A stretch of DNA of 64,000 nucleotides from Anaeramoeba flamelloides (lineage: Eukaryota > Metamonada > Anaeramoebidae), in assembly GCA_027625915.1 (NCBI GenBank), contig JANTQA010000048.1, positions 4,774,001 through 4,838,000 of the forward strand. Reading direction: 5' to 3'. The position numbers and the translations under genes are program-made. Positions 32,838 to 45,461 of this stretch are shown here, piece after piece. Position 1 is the stretch's first letter. The number at the start of each line of letters is the position of its first letter. The notes below the pieces were generated by a model. That model ran no database searches. It was given only the letters and a program-made list of their open reading frames with translations, and was not told the DNA's origin.

Positions 32838-35415
32838 ATGATAAAAAAAAAGACAAACTTTTTAAGTGAATTTGAAGAAATACAGTTTATTGGCTTTGAT
32901 TTGGATAATACTTTAATTAATTACCATATCGGCGAATTATGTGTATTGGTGTTTAACTCGATAATGAGGTATATTGTGAAACAACAAGATTATAATAATT
33001 CATTATTGGCGCTTTCCTATGATCCAAAAATAATTCTCAAAGGGAGTGTCATTGATCGAGAAAAAGGAAACATTCTTAAAATTGATTCAAAAAAACAAAT
33101 AGTGCAAGCCCATCATGGTACACAGTCCGAAAATTTAGATTTATCAATCTATGACATCAATGAATTGTTTCGGTATGAAGGCAACACTTCCGATCGATGG
33201 TGGTCAATTTACTCATATTTTGAATTGAGTATGGCCAGTGTTTATTTAAATCTCGTATGTGTCTATTTTCTCTTTTTGATTATTTTTATTTTTTTTGTTT
33301 TTTTTTTGTTTTCGTTTTTGATTTCCAACAACCAAATTTTTGAAGCATAAATGACACTATTTTTGGCTTTTTGAGTTGCACTATTAAAATAACTGAATCG
33401 CTAAAATGTATACATAAAGTTTCGATCATTCTTTTTAGTATCTTTTGGGGTTGAAAATTAGAATTTTCAATTTTTTGTCTTTTGGCAAAGATAAAAAAAT
33501 ATTTTCAACCTTGTGATCATATTCAGATTTTAAAGAGTTATTAAAATTTAACAAAGGGTTATTTATTTAAATCAAATAATAACAAAATAAATTCTTTTGG
33601 ATTTCACAAGATCATTTTCTCGGGTTGTCTTTAATTATAAAAATCGGCATTGGTCATATTTTTTCTTGTTTTTTTATCAAATCACACTTTGTTATTTATT
33701 TTTTTGGCAAAAGAAATTTTCTTGATTTGAATTGGTGAAGAGATAGCCACTTTATTTCCAATTCTTACTATTACCAAGAAACCCAATAAATCAATTAGTA
33801 ACAATAAAACATTTTCTTTCAACTCAACCACACCAACAAATGCAGAGGAGACATTTTCGAATTTTTGCCTACAAAAACTGCAAATTTTTAACTTTTGAAG
33901 ATTTAGACTCCTAATAAATATTATTATATAATAAGATATATTAGATCAAGATTTTGTTTTAAAGTTACGAGATAATTAGTGTTTAAATCTGATTAAAAGT
34001 TAAATAATGTAATTCTAATTTATATTTGCCTTTATCTTTTGAAATTTTTTGGAGATACAATAAAATGAAAAAATGGTTTCTTAATTTTTTTTTGACAAAA
34101 CAATACAACTTTATTTAATGTTTGTGTCTTATTAATAATACTAAATTTTCACTTCTTTTATATTTTTTACTTTATGTATATTTTTTTCTCTTCTTGTATG
34201 TATGTTATTATGAATATATTTTGATACACATTTATTTAGGTTGATCAAATTGATAAGAATGTGATTCCAAAATTCCCTTATATCAAAATAAAAGAATTGA
34301 TATTTAATTCTTTATTATTTAATTTTTTAACATTTGAAAATGGATTTTATTATCGAGAAATTGAAAAAAATCCTTCAAAATACATCAAAAGGTCAAAAAA
34401 AACTCAAAAATTACTTTTGCAATTCAAAAAGGAAAAGAAAATAGTTTTTTTCATTACAAACAGTAATGTTGAATATGGTAAATTTGTATTAAAATGTAAA
34501 TTAATATTTTTATTTAATGTATTATTTTATTATTATCATATTCATTATTAAATTTTATTCTTTATATATATATATATTATTATTATTATTATAAAAAACT
34601 ATATATTTTAATATTCTTCAATGTTTTTATACAGATGCATTGGGTGAAAATTTTTCAGAACTGTTTAATTTCCAAGTATATCATGCCTCAAAACCAAGGT
34701 TTTTTTGTGAAAGGTCCCCATTCAGAAGTAATTATTAAATATTAATTAGAAATAATTAATCAATTGAAAACTAATCAAAAAAAAAAAAAAAAAAACTAAT
34801 ATTATTCCTAATTTTTTAGCCACTGAAAATACAAAAAAACCTTTATTAAAAATTGAACTTTCTGGAGAATATGTAGGAGGTAATCATGGTGATTTAATGA
34901 AACAATTTCTCGATTATTCAAAAAAATTTCAAGTGTCTTCAAAGGTTGCTTATTTTGGAGATCATCTCATTTCTGATATTAAAGAATCAAAAAAGTAATT
35001 TTTTTTTTTTTATTATTATTTGATTTTTATTTCTTCCTTTCCTTTCTCCAAATTAATAGAATATTGATTGCTTTAAATCACATAAAATGGATATATTAAA
35101 TATTAATAAATTCATTTTATTATCGAACACACACACACGCCCCAAAAAAAAAAAAAAAAATTACTTAATATACTATTATTCTTAATTAGGTTTGCTTTTT
35201 GGAAAACAATTTTAATTATCGAAGAAATGAATAATGATAAAAGTAAAGAAAAATGGGGATCGTGTTTTGGAACAAAAGAAGAAGGTTCCACATTCATGAC
35301 AAAACTAATTAATTCTTATTCAGATTATGTAGTAATTAATTTAGATGAATTTTATGATGACTATACATCCAAAAAATTGAAAGACAACAACATAAAGAAA
35401 TTGTCAAAAAATTAA
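32838..35415 (+). CDS. NT5DC1: HAD-type 5'-nucleotidase domain protein, NT5DC1-like (five exons, 382 aa)
   Basis: Exons are 32838-33254, 34240-34477, 34635-34727, 34820-34994 and 35190-35415; all introns are GT-AG and the phases fit. It belongs to the purine 5'-nucleotidase branch of the HAD superfamily, presumably a cytosolic phosphohydrolase acting on nucleoside monophosphates; the substrate is not known for NT5DC1. Near the N-terminus is the catalytic DxD motif (FIGFDLDNTL). GNILKIDSKKQIVQAHHGT matches the family block after it. The Thr motif is in VFFITNSNVEY and the acidic metal-binding motif in VAYFGDHLISDI. Total length is somewhat below animal NT5DC1. The first intron is 985 nt, long for this window. 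Confidence 0.88.
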
Positions 35416-37931
35416 TTTATTATTTAAAAAATATGAAATATAAATTTGTTATTATTGGTTTGTTAATGTATTTTATATGATGTGGTGAAGTAGAAATAAA
35501 GCAATGAATAAAAATTTATAAAAAAGTGCCAATAATAACAGCAGTTATTGATTTTAAAAAAAAAAAATATCAAAAATATATTTTATAAAATGCTAAATAA
35601 TAATTTTTTATTATTTTTCGGGTTAATTTTATGTTTTTTCTTTTTTTTTTGTAAGACAAAAGTTTATTCAAAAATTCAAAAATTTTGAAAAAAAATAAAC
35701 AAATTATTTTTTGATATAATACAATCCATCGCCACAAATTTTTACAAAACTGAAGCTAAAATTGGCTCAGCTAGAATAAATTTATATAAAAATAGATTTT
35801 TACTAATTCAAAAATTGAAAATTTTAGATTTAAATGAAATTATTAATAATCTTACTAGGGTAAACAGAAATTAGAAAAAATTAACTGACAATAAATAAAA
35901 AAAAGTTAAAAAACCAAATTAAACTTGATAAATGCGGAATTAAACAACTCGAAAATAGCTCTAAATGGAATGTTTTTTTTTTTTTTGTTTTTTTCGATAT
36001 TAAAAAGAATTAAGTAAAATATAATAGATTTTACTATATTCTTTTAAATTCTATAAAACTGCCTTTATATTTTCTCGAGTTTTCTATTTATTTGGGAAAT
36101 CAATAGATTTTCGTTAGGTTTTGTTTGAAAATTTTCTAATATTCTTATTCCCACTTCTGAAAATGTGAAATGAAAAGGATTTTATCAATAAAATTGTCTT
36201 TAAATATGATATTTAAAGGTATTTAACAATACTTTATTCAATTTTTTGCAACGGTGTTTAATCGATAACAGTGAGATTAGCTAATGACCCAATTTCAAAC
36301 CAATTGAGCATATATTTTGTTACAAGGAACCAAAATTCTTGTTCAAGATAAACTTCAAAAATGGTGACTAATAATTTGAGGAATTTTTTGAAAAGGAATA
36401 AAATCCATGCCTTTATTGAAATCTAAGATAGAAATAAAATCATTAGTTTTTTTTTCATTTCAAAAAAAACACAATATCAATAAAAAAAAAAATAATTTTT
36501 TATGTTTTTTTTTTTTCAAAAAAAGGGGGAAAGAGATCACCAATAAAAGATTTTGATAGGAGAAAAAAAATCAAAGTATATATAAAAAAAAAAAAAAACA
36601 TTTTTTTTTACAATTTCATCTCCTGAAATTTTAGAGGAATGTTCAAAATATTTATTGTTAAGAAAGCAAATAGGTGCATAAAGGTTTTTTAGTTTGATTG
36701 TTTAAGGAATTAGTTGATAAACGTGGGATACAAAAAGGAAATTGGACTCATTAAAAAGATAGATTACCTAGTTTGTTCCTAGTAAAAATTAAACCAAGTT
36801 TTGTTCCCAAAGATGAAAATGTAAAATTTAAGTTGAATATTTTAGCTAAATCTTTTGGGAGAAGAAGATCCTTTAAAGAACAAGTTATTCAAGGTATCTT
36901 TAAAGGGAAAAACAACAAATTATTTAATATGGTTAAATTTGTTTGGTTTTTTTATTCGTTTTTTTTGTTAGTTATATCTCTAAGTTCCAAAAAATAAATA
37001 GCATCTCTTATTGTTACATTAGTTCAACAATCGCCTTTGATAATTCTTCGTTTTGGTTCTCCTTCCATACCCAAAATACTAAGACTGTGCTGGTGCTAAG
37101 ATGATATTATTAGTTATTCTTAGAGCTCCTCAATATCATTTTACATCACTTCGAAAAATATCATTTTTCTGAGGTTCTTCATGTACAAATTCGATTATAA
37201 AAAGGAGATTTTTCCAAAATCAAAACAATAAACACCCGATATATTCTAAAAAACAAAAAAATTATTATAGACATTATCTCAGGTGGGCAAAGAACATATT
37301 TTTTAATCTTGAATAAAATAACTAAATTTATATTTAGGAATCAAGGAAGTGTCACCAAGTGTCATAGAGTGTCGTAGAGTGTCTCCTTTTTTTTTTTTAA
37401 TTTTTTTTATAATACTAAATTTTCAAAAATTTTCTTTTAATATCTAAAATTAATAACAAATAAGAGACTTAACAACTTTCCCTTAAATAATAATTAAAGA
37501 CTCAAAAAAATTATTATTTTTAAACTCTATTAAAAATTTTTTGACTTGTTTGGGATTCTCAGATTTCCAAGAAAAAAAAAACATTGCTAATAAAGAAATA
37601 GAAAAAAAATCTTGATATATAAAACTACCCAAGTGCAGTTGGTGGTTATAATTAAAGGGTATTTTCGAATGGTGAGTTCTTGTTATAATAAAAATTAATT
37701 TTGAAAATTAACGTCTTGAATGAGATATTCAAACAGGATATGGGAAAACAAAAGGTTAACGAAATCAAAAAAAGTGGGGGTGTTATAATTAAGTTTTATT
37801 CCCAATACATTTTAACCAAAACTAATTCTTCAATTAGTGCAGATTAATTTTCTTAGAAAAAAATAGTTTTTTTTTTTTTTTTTTTTTTTTTTTGATTTAA
37901 GGTTATTGGACATATTACTGTTTTTCCTGTT
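35416..37931. other. Spacer with gene remnants and repeat-family pieces
   Basis: At about 35735-35875 on the + strand a coding-like stretch (FYKTEAKIGSARINLYKNRF) resembles a stretch near 61985. At 36031-36120 a non-coding segment matches one near 63380. At about 36760-36950 an acceptor-preceded open stretch encodes LPSLFLVKIKPSFVPKDENV and LAKSFGRRRSFKEQVIQGIF, family unknown. At 37335-37385 is a member of the GTGTC decamer repeat family. A T-run at about 37863-37892 lies just 3' of the - strand gene. Confidence 0.45.
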
Positions 37932-40055
37932 TTAATCTGATTCGCTTGATGATTCTTCAGATGATTCTTCAGATGATTCACTGTTAGAAGTTTCAGATTC
38001 TTCTGACGATTGTTCAGATTCCCCTGACTCTTCTGACTCTTCGGATTCTTCTGACTCTTCTGATTCCTCCGATTCTTCTGACTCATCGGATTCTTCGGAC
38101 TCGTCTGATTCTTCCTCATCTTCCTCTGATTCTTCCGATTCTTCATTTGATTCTGAATTCTCTGATTCTTCTTCGGATCCTCTTTCGGTGTTATCATCTT
38201 CAGAAGATTCATTTGAATCTTCAGAATCATCGGAATTTGAATTCGACTGATCATTTTTCTTTGACTGTTTCTCAGTTTTTTCATTTGGTGGAAGCTTTCT
38301 TCCAATTGTCAATTTATAAGATTTATCCTTAGTTCTTATTGTATAGGTTTTTTTTTTCTGATTAATTTCTTCTACAGAATTGTCGGATTCTTCTTCCTTG
38401 TTTTCTTTAATATCCTTTTCTGTTTTATCTGATTCTTCTTTTTCTTCTTGTTCTTCTCCAGAATTTGATAATTCTTCTTTCTCTTCTTTTTCCGTGTTCA
38501 TTAATTCTGAATTTTCCTTTTGTTCTTCTTGTTCTTCTTCTTCTTTTTTTTCTTGTTTTTCTTCTTCAACATCTTCTTCTTCTTTTTCTTCATCATCGTC
38601 TTTTTCTTCTTCGTGTTCATTGATCGACTTCAACTTGTCCTTAGATTCAACTTTTTCTTCTTGTTCATTGTTTTGAAGTTCTAAGGTTTCTTCTATTTGT
38701 TTTTCTTTTGGCTCTTCAGCCTTGACTTCTTCAGAAATATGTGAATCTGTAATTTCTTGATTTTCTTTTTCTGAATTTTCTTCTGATTCTTTACTTTCTA
38801 ATGTGCTAAATTCTTCTTTATTATCTTGATCTGGCTCTTCATTTGTTTCTGAGTTTGAATCTTCGAATTCTTTTTGGATATTGTCATTTAAATTGGAATC
38901 TTCACTTTTTTCATTATTTGAATTTTCGTAATCCTTTTGTTTTTCTTCTCCTTCTTCTTCTTCATCATCATCATCTTCGCCTTCATCTTCGTCATCTTCT
39001 TCTTCTTCTTCCTCTTCGTCATCTTCAGTATTTTCTTCCTCTTCGTCATCTTTGGTATTTTCTTCTTCTTCTTCTTCTTCGTTCAACTTATGTGTTTGTT
39101 CCATTTCTTGTTCATCTGTGGTTATAAATTCTGGTTCTGTTTCAGCCTCAAGCCAGATTTGATCTTCGTCTGGGATGTTTGTATGATTTTCACAAATGTA
39201 ATTATTTTGAATTGGTGAAATATTTTCCTTCTCGTTTTCCTTTTCGTTTTCATTCTCGTTTTCTAAATTTAACTCATCAACAATTCCAGATTGTTTAATT
39301 AAATTGTTAATTTGAGAAAATAACATCACGAACTTTGAATTGGAATCATTTTTGTTTTGTGTTGTTTGAATTAATTTACTTAAATAGTCAACTTCTTTTT
39401 TTAAATGTTGGCAATGTAATTTAAAATATTTATTTTCTTTTTTTAGATTTTGATTGTTTTCGATTAGTTGTGAAATATACAAATTGGATTGTTTGTTTTT
39501 GGATTTGGACTGTTGTAGTTGTCTTTCCAATTTTTGGTTTGTTTGCCTTAAAAGCATAATTTGGCTTGTTGCATTTTTTTTTGTTTTTTTTGTTTGATTG
39601 GATTGTTGTGCAGAGAATCTTTTTTGGTTTCTGGTTGGCTTTTGTTCCTGTGGGATTCTCTCAGGGAGAGTTTTTTGAGTTTTTGCTTTTTGACTTAACG
39701 GTGTGTATTTTTTTTGTGGTTGATAACGGTTAATTGATTTAATTTTGTCTTGGAAATTTGATCTACGGAGTGGCTTTCCTTTGAGGCGAGTTGGGGTCAT
39801 ATTCAGTGGCTTTTTCTGTGAGTACCTTCTTTGTGTTAGACTCAATCTTGAGTTTTTTCTTTGCTTATAATTATCCTTTGGTTTTGGTGTCGAAAAGTTT
39901 CTTTTGAGGTTAGAGTAATTTCTGTTTCGTAGTGATAACCCTTTTGTTTTGTTTAATTGCTGATCAGTCCTTGAAAGTTCTTCCCATCTTCTTGATCGTG
40001 GGTATTTACTTTTTCCTTTTGGTGTGGTTAGCTGTTGTGCTACAAGGTTTGTCAT
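37932..40055 (-). CDS. Acidic coiled-coil protein sharing a module with the PHD-ORC4 protein (707 aa)
   Basis: A single open exon. Residues 1-160 are strongly basic (Lys/Arg/Gln-rich, e.g. RRWEELSRTDQQLNKTKGLS). Residues about 165-245 form a predicted coiled coil (LLRQTNQKLERQLQQ, LKKENKYFKLHCQHLKKEV). The rest is extremely acidic (Glu/Asp/Ser) apart from residues about 570-610, which carry TYTIRTKDKSYKLTIGRKL and flanking Asn/Glu/Lys residues almost identical to a segment of the PHD-ORC4 protein. The basic N-terminus plus acidic C-terminus recalls histone-chaperone-like or nucleolar proteins, but no domain proves this. Upstream exons are not excluded. Confidence 0.7.
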   Translation of the reverse strand: MTNLVAQQLTTPKGKSKYPRSRRWEELSRTDQQLNKTKGLSLRNRNYSNLKRNFSTPKPKDNYKQRKNSRLSLTQRRYSQKKPLNMTPTRLKGKPLRRSNFQDKIKSINRYQPQKKYTPLSQKAKTQKTLPERIPQEQKPTRNQKRFSAQQSNQTKKTKKNATSQIMLLRQTNQKLERQLQQSKSKNKQSNLYISQLIENNQNLKKENKYFKLHCQHLKKEVDYLSKLIQTTQNKNDSNSKFVMLFSQINNLIKQSGIVDELNLENENENEKENEKENISPIQNNYICENHTNIPDEDQIWLEAETEPEFITTDEQEMEQTHKLNEEEEEEENTKDDEEEENTEDDEEEEEEEDDEDEGEDDDDEEEEGEEKQKDYENSNNEKSEDSNLNDNIQKEFEDSNSETNEEPDQDNKEEFSTLESKESEENSEKENQEITDSHISEEVKAEEPKEKQIEETLELQNNEQEEKVESKDKLKSINEHEEEKDDDEEKEEEDVEEEKQEKKEEEEQEEQKENSELMNTEKEEKEELSNSGEEQEEKEESDKTEKDIKENKEEESDNSVEEINQKKKTYTIRTKDKSYKLTIGRKLPPNEKTEKQSKKNDQSNSNSDDSEDSNESSEDDNTERGSEEESENSESNEESEESEEDEEESDESEESDESEESEESEESEESEESEESGESEQSSEESETSNSESSEESSEESSSESD

Positions 40056-41234
40056 TAGATAAAAAAAAAAAGTTAAAAGAGTTCTTTTTAAAAAAAAATA
40101 ATTCTTTTATTAATTTTTTATAAAGATATAAGTAGATCAAGACAATTTTAAAGTTTGATGAACTTTTAGAATAATACCGTGTTTTCATTCTAAAATTTTT
40201 TCTCTATTAAAAATCTAACCGTTACTTTTTTTTTTTTGAGGATTTTTTTTTATTACACATTCTTGAACATTTTTCAATTTATTCTTCAATCCCAAATTAT
40301 AAAATTTCTATGTTCATTGTTTCTCAATGGCAATGTGAGATATTTTGATTTTTACATATTCGTTATTTTTTAACAATTCAAAGTGATGTCGAAGGTTTAA
40401 TTTTTTATTTTTATTTTTACTTATATTTTGAAGAAAGATCCATTATGATTTTTTAAATTTAAAAACTGTTCTTCCATAACTGTCCGTTGAAGAAGACATT
40501 TCGAAAACGATATAATTTTACCAAGCTCCTTTCTTTTAAACCTTTAAAATCCTTTTATCATAAGGAAGTGAAAAAAATTGATAGAAATTTGAAACTCATC
40601 AAAATTATCAAACATAACTTGAAATTTATCAATAATTTTTGAAAGTGATTGGTTTGATCAAGAAATTTTGACTACTTTCCTTTTCGTAATGTTTACATCG
40701 ATCAAAATAAATCGTGAACAAATGCTCTAATCCGCGTTTTACAATATTATCCATGCTTTTTTTTATTCTTATACCAAGACCACATCCAATCTACTACCAA
40801 ATAGCACACCTATGTTAAAATCAATTTTGAAAGTAAAGGTCTGGTTATTTTAAGTAAAATTTAAATTATTCATGCATATAGTTGATAAGTTTTCCAGAAT
40901 ATTCAAAATTTTTTCTGAATTTTTTTGTTTTTTTTTTGATTAAAAACTTTTCTGAAAATAAATTTACTCTATTTTTTGAGATAAATTTTGCAATTTGATC
41001 CTTCATTTTTAGGATTTCTTTTTAAATAATAGAACTTTAAGAAACCATTACCATGTTTTTTAGGGTTTATTATCAGTTTCCTTTATTGGTTAATTTATAG
41101 TTCTTCTTAGAAAATAGAACATATGCTTGATCTGATTTTATGCACCCTTTAAATTTCACTTTTACTGATTATAATGGCTTGTGATAATTTTTGAATATTG
41201 ACCAATTTCTAACTGTCTATTAAAGGTTCTCTTG
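40056..41234. other. Spacer containing dispersed gene-derived segment copy 3
   Basis: From about 41115 down to 40690 (- strand) lies a relative of the 16060-16500 segment, including the sequence for KIDFNIGVLFGSRLDVVL. Beyond it on the same strand are coding-like scraps (IVKRGLEHLFTIYFDRCKHY; KIIDKFQVMFDNFDEFQISI). They suggest the remains of a longer unrecognised gene. The remaining spacer shows nothing. Confidence 0.45.
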
Positions 41235-41942
41235 TAAACTCTTTTTCAGTCAAAGTGGCATAACTTTTTTTTCAAATATCAATTATTTTATATAATTGAC
41301 CTTTGAAGAACAAATAAGAAATAAACAGAATAATACACATCAAAGAATTGTTGATATATGTCTGAAAGAAAACCAATTAATTCATGAATTTTCTTAAAAA
41401 TTTCAAAACTCAAATTCTTATGGCCTATTTAGAAAAACAACAATGTTCGTTTTGAACTTCAACTGGTATTTGAATAATAAATAGGAAACATTTTTCACTT
41501 CATTTTTCATACTTTTCTTCAAGAAAACAAGCCCCCAAACGAAGTGTGTTGGTATTTGAGGCCTCTATTTGAAAAAGTAAATGAAAATGAAGTGAAAATT
41601 TTTCACATTTATTAAACAAATATCAAGATCAAAGATCTTCATAGAATTCCAATAGAAATCAATACGATTTCTCAACAATCTTTACAAGGTTTCAATAACA
41701 TTAGAATAACACATTTTTACCAAGTGACTATTGATCTTGTAATAAAAAAAAATTTTGCAACTGAATGAGGTTTTAAAAAAAAAATCGAAAAAAAAAACTA
41801 AAAATGTGAAAGAAATGTGAAAAAATGATTTCAATTTTGAAAATTTCCAAAATAAAATTTTTCTTCTAATATCACTGAAAACCTTTTAAACACATGTATT
41901 ATACCGATTACAACTGGGCCCCTTTGACTGAAAAATAGTTTA
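41235..41942. mobile_element. TAAACT/CAGTCAAAG-ended TIR element, copy 1 (about 708 bp)
   Basis: The left end TAAACTCTTTTTCAGTCAAA mirrors the right end, which ends GGGCCCCTTTGACTGAAA and then AATAGTTTA. It aligns end to end with 49709-50417, about 85 percent by eye, and with a diverged copy at 47680-48420. No coding capacity. Confidence 0.8.
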
Positions 41943-42269
41943 TATTTATTTTCAAGAAAATTCGTTTAAAGTGGAAAAAGTAACAAAATAAAAATACTTT
42001 TATCATTTAACAGAAGAAAGTTTCTTAACTACTCGGTTACTTCATTTCCAAAGATATCCATTGACAATTAAAGATATTCGAATAAAACAACATCATCTAC
42101 AAATTGACAATACCGAAAAGAAAAAAGTTAATTAACCATCCATTTTTTTTAGTTATCTAAAATACTAATTATAATTTGAATATTTTAGACTTTTTGAATT
42201 GAAAACTAAGTAAAAAGTATCCATTTACTTCTGCCTTATAAATGACGGGTTATCGATTCTTAAATCACG

Positions 42270-42302
<33 letters not shown>
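42270..42302 (+). repeat. A33 homopolymer
   Basis: An uninterrupted run of 33 A, the longest I noticed in this half of the window. On the Rab14 strand it is a T-run about 270 bp beyond the stop codon, so it is not a retro-copy tail of that gene. Confidence 0.9.
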
Positions 42303-42304
<2 letters not shown>

Positions 42305-42573
42305 AATGAAAATCAAAATTTACTTAAATAAAGATATAGTCATTTTAATAAGTGTTAAAAAAAAGTTTTCAAAGATATCTATTAAAACAGCAAATCAAAC
42401 TATTAATCGGCCCATCTTTGCAAATATAATTAAAATCTTATTTGATCACACCTTTTTAAAATGACTTTATCAAAATTTTATAATAGATTTTATGATTAAA
42501 AATTTTATTTCAAAAAACAGTTAAATATCACTAAGTTTCCATAAAAATTCAAATATTGAAATATAATAACAAA

Positions 42574-44761
42574 CTAACAACACCCAGATTTTGATTCTTG
42601 TTCCATGGAACGATATTTTTCATTTGATTCCATATTCTTTTTGGATATTTTCTTTGGGTTGACTACAACATTTTTTGTTAATTTCCCCTCTTTAACTAAT
42701 TTGTATACTAGATTTGCTGACCGAATAAACGCATCTTCAACATTCTCGCCAGATTTTGCGCTTGTTTCAATAAACTGTAAATTGTTTTCTTTAGCGAAAT
42801 CCTGCCCTTCTTCATAAGATACCTGTCGTTCATTAATATCAATTTTATTACCAATTAAAAACTTTACCACATTTGGATCGGTATAATTTTTGGCATCATT
42901 AAGCCAGGTTTCTAATTGATTAAATGATGAACGTCTTTTCAATACAAAAATTATTAAAATAAATTAATTAAAAAAAAAAAAAAAATTAGTATAAAGGATA
43001 TAGAACAAAACTTGTTCAAGTTTGAATATTTGGTCTTTTTTTCTTGGTTCGATAATGCTTTTTTACAATAAAGTATCTTTTATACCAGATTTTATTAAAA
43101 TTGAGATTTTACACCTTAATATGATTCAACTTAAAATAATCCACAAATAAAATGTCATCGTATTTCAACAATAATTTCAAGATATTTGGATAAAAAAATA
43201 TCTTTGAGAATTAATATTTTTTTTTTTTCATATTTTTATTCTTTTATTTATTTTTTATTTGTTTTATCATTATCATTATTATTAAAATTAAAAAGAATTC
43301 ATTTTTTTTCGTTGATCCAGAAATTAATTCTCAGATTTTGTTTTGAATATCAAGAATGATTATTCTGAAATAATTGAAACTTAATAAGGTTTGGATAAAA
43401 AAAGTATTTTTAATATTTTTAAACATTTTTTTTCGATTGGCCAAAAGTTCTAAAATTAATATAAATTCATTACTGAATCTTGTTTTTGAAGTTCGAATTA
43501 AAAAACGTGAAAAATATTAAAATAAAAAGGGAAGTGGATTTTTTTTTTGGATATTTTAAATTAAAGTTATTGTTTTTGTTTTCTTCCTTTCTTATTATTA
43601 CAACAATAATATGTATTATATTTGCTAATTAACCACCTAAAATTTTGAAATATTAACTTTTTATAAAAGATATATAATTAATTCATTTCTTGATTGATAG
43701 ATTTTTTTTTTAAGAGAAGTAAAATTTTTAAACTTTTAGAAAAAATAAATAAAAGATATTTTTAAACTTAAAAGGTGGGATAAATAAAAATTTTCATTCG
43801 ATTCAAAATCAAAATTTTCAAGTGATTAATCAATGGAAATAATAACATGTTTTAGCAGGTGATAAATAACTTTTAATAAAAAATTGAACCCTTCAAGTTT
43901 GCGAATTAATTTTGGCAAAAAAAAATAGATTATCTGGAAAAATATTAAGATTTTTTTTAGAAAATATATTTTTTGAAAATTGTAGGATCACTTTTCTAGT
44001 TTCATATAATATATTTGTAACTTTTATAAAGTAATAATTTTTAAAATAAGACTCCTTTATCACAATATATGCATTGATGAATCTACAATTCATTCTTAAT
44101 TTTTTTTTATTTGAATTTAATAAACCCTTTTTCTGTTGTGTCTGAAAAAAAAAATTAATTGTTATAAAGTAGATTGGAAACATTGTTCACCAAGAATGCT
44201 AAAATTAACATATTATTCAATTAAAAAGTTAAGTCTATTTTCCCTTCACCTAATTTAAATTCAAATTTTCTCATATATTGTCATTTTCCAATGAAGATCT
44301 GGAATTTTTTATTTCGTAGATCTATTGTTAGAGTATCCCTTAACCTATTAATAAGAATAGCGTTCTCTTTGGTTCATTTATTTTCATTTGATCTTATAAA
44401 AAAATTGTTATTAAAAAAGCACAAGTGTTTATTTTTGATTTTCGATATTGTTTTTTTTTGGCAGATTAATTTAATAGCGTGTTAAGTGGAATTTTTGAAA
44501 TTGAAAAAACAACTATTACTGGATTTCTTAAAAATTTCTTTTAGCAATAATACAAAATGAATCTGAATTGTAATTTGTATTTTTTTGTACCAGTAAATTT
44601 TTTTTTTTTATTTTATTGATATTCAATTGAAAGTTGCAGACTAAATCTTTTTAGAGAAACGAATTATTTTTGTAATTAAATTTTTTAAAAAATTGAAACT
44701 TTTTAGAAACATCCTTTTTAATTAAATTCTTTTTATATTTGTGTAGTATTTATTTTGATCG

Positions 44762-44796
<35 letters not shown>

Positions 44797-45427
44797 TTTT
44801 CCATAACAAAAGAAAAAAAAATAGGAATAAAAGTAAAAAAAAAAATGTTTTAAAGTGTATTATTCTATTTTTCTAGGTTAAAGAAGTACTTTAAGGATGA
44901 AGTGTTAGAAAACACTTTATCTGATAAATAGAGAATTTTGAATTGACTAAATGTGTATCTTCTAATTTAAAGAGTGTATAAAAACAGCCATTAGAAACAT
45001 TTTAGTATTAATTTAGTCTTATAAAGAAACTTTTTATTTAAATTCTACTGGTATTTTTAGATTATAGAGGTATAACTTTTCATCTCACCATTTTTTTTTA
45101 TTTTTTATTTTTTATTTTTTATTTTTATTCCTGTTATTGTTGCTCAGTTTTCATCTTGCTTTAAAAAAACAAAAGAGAATCAATCTATATTATCAAAATA
45201 TACGAGGTTTATAGGATGGGAATAAGTTAACCAAAGTTAAATTACCTTTGAGAATAAACACAAAGATTCTTTGTAAATGAAAAAAAAAAGAATACAAGTG
45301 AAAATTTCCCCCCCTTTACTAATATTTTGAAATCAAATGGGAAATATTTCCACTTTATTTTCTTTCTTTTTTATATAAAGTTTTAGTTGACAAGTTAAAA
45401 TTCTGACTGAAAAAACAAAGGAATAAA

Positions 45428-45461
<34 letters not shown>

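Noticed and set aside
42270-42302. Poly(A) tail of a retrocopy
   Set aside because: The A-run is on the wrong strand for Rab14 and no retrocopied gene precedes it on the + strand.
42574-42934. Rab C-terminal half as a separate truncated gene or pseudogene
   Set aside because: Its exon start is in exact phase with the Rab exon 4 donor 3.1 kb upstream and the joined protein matches Rab14 without gap.
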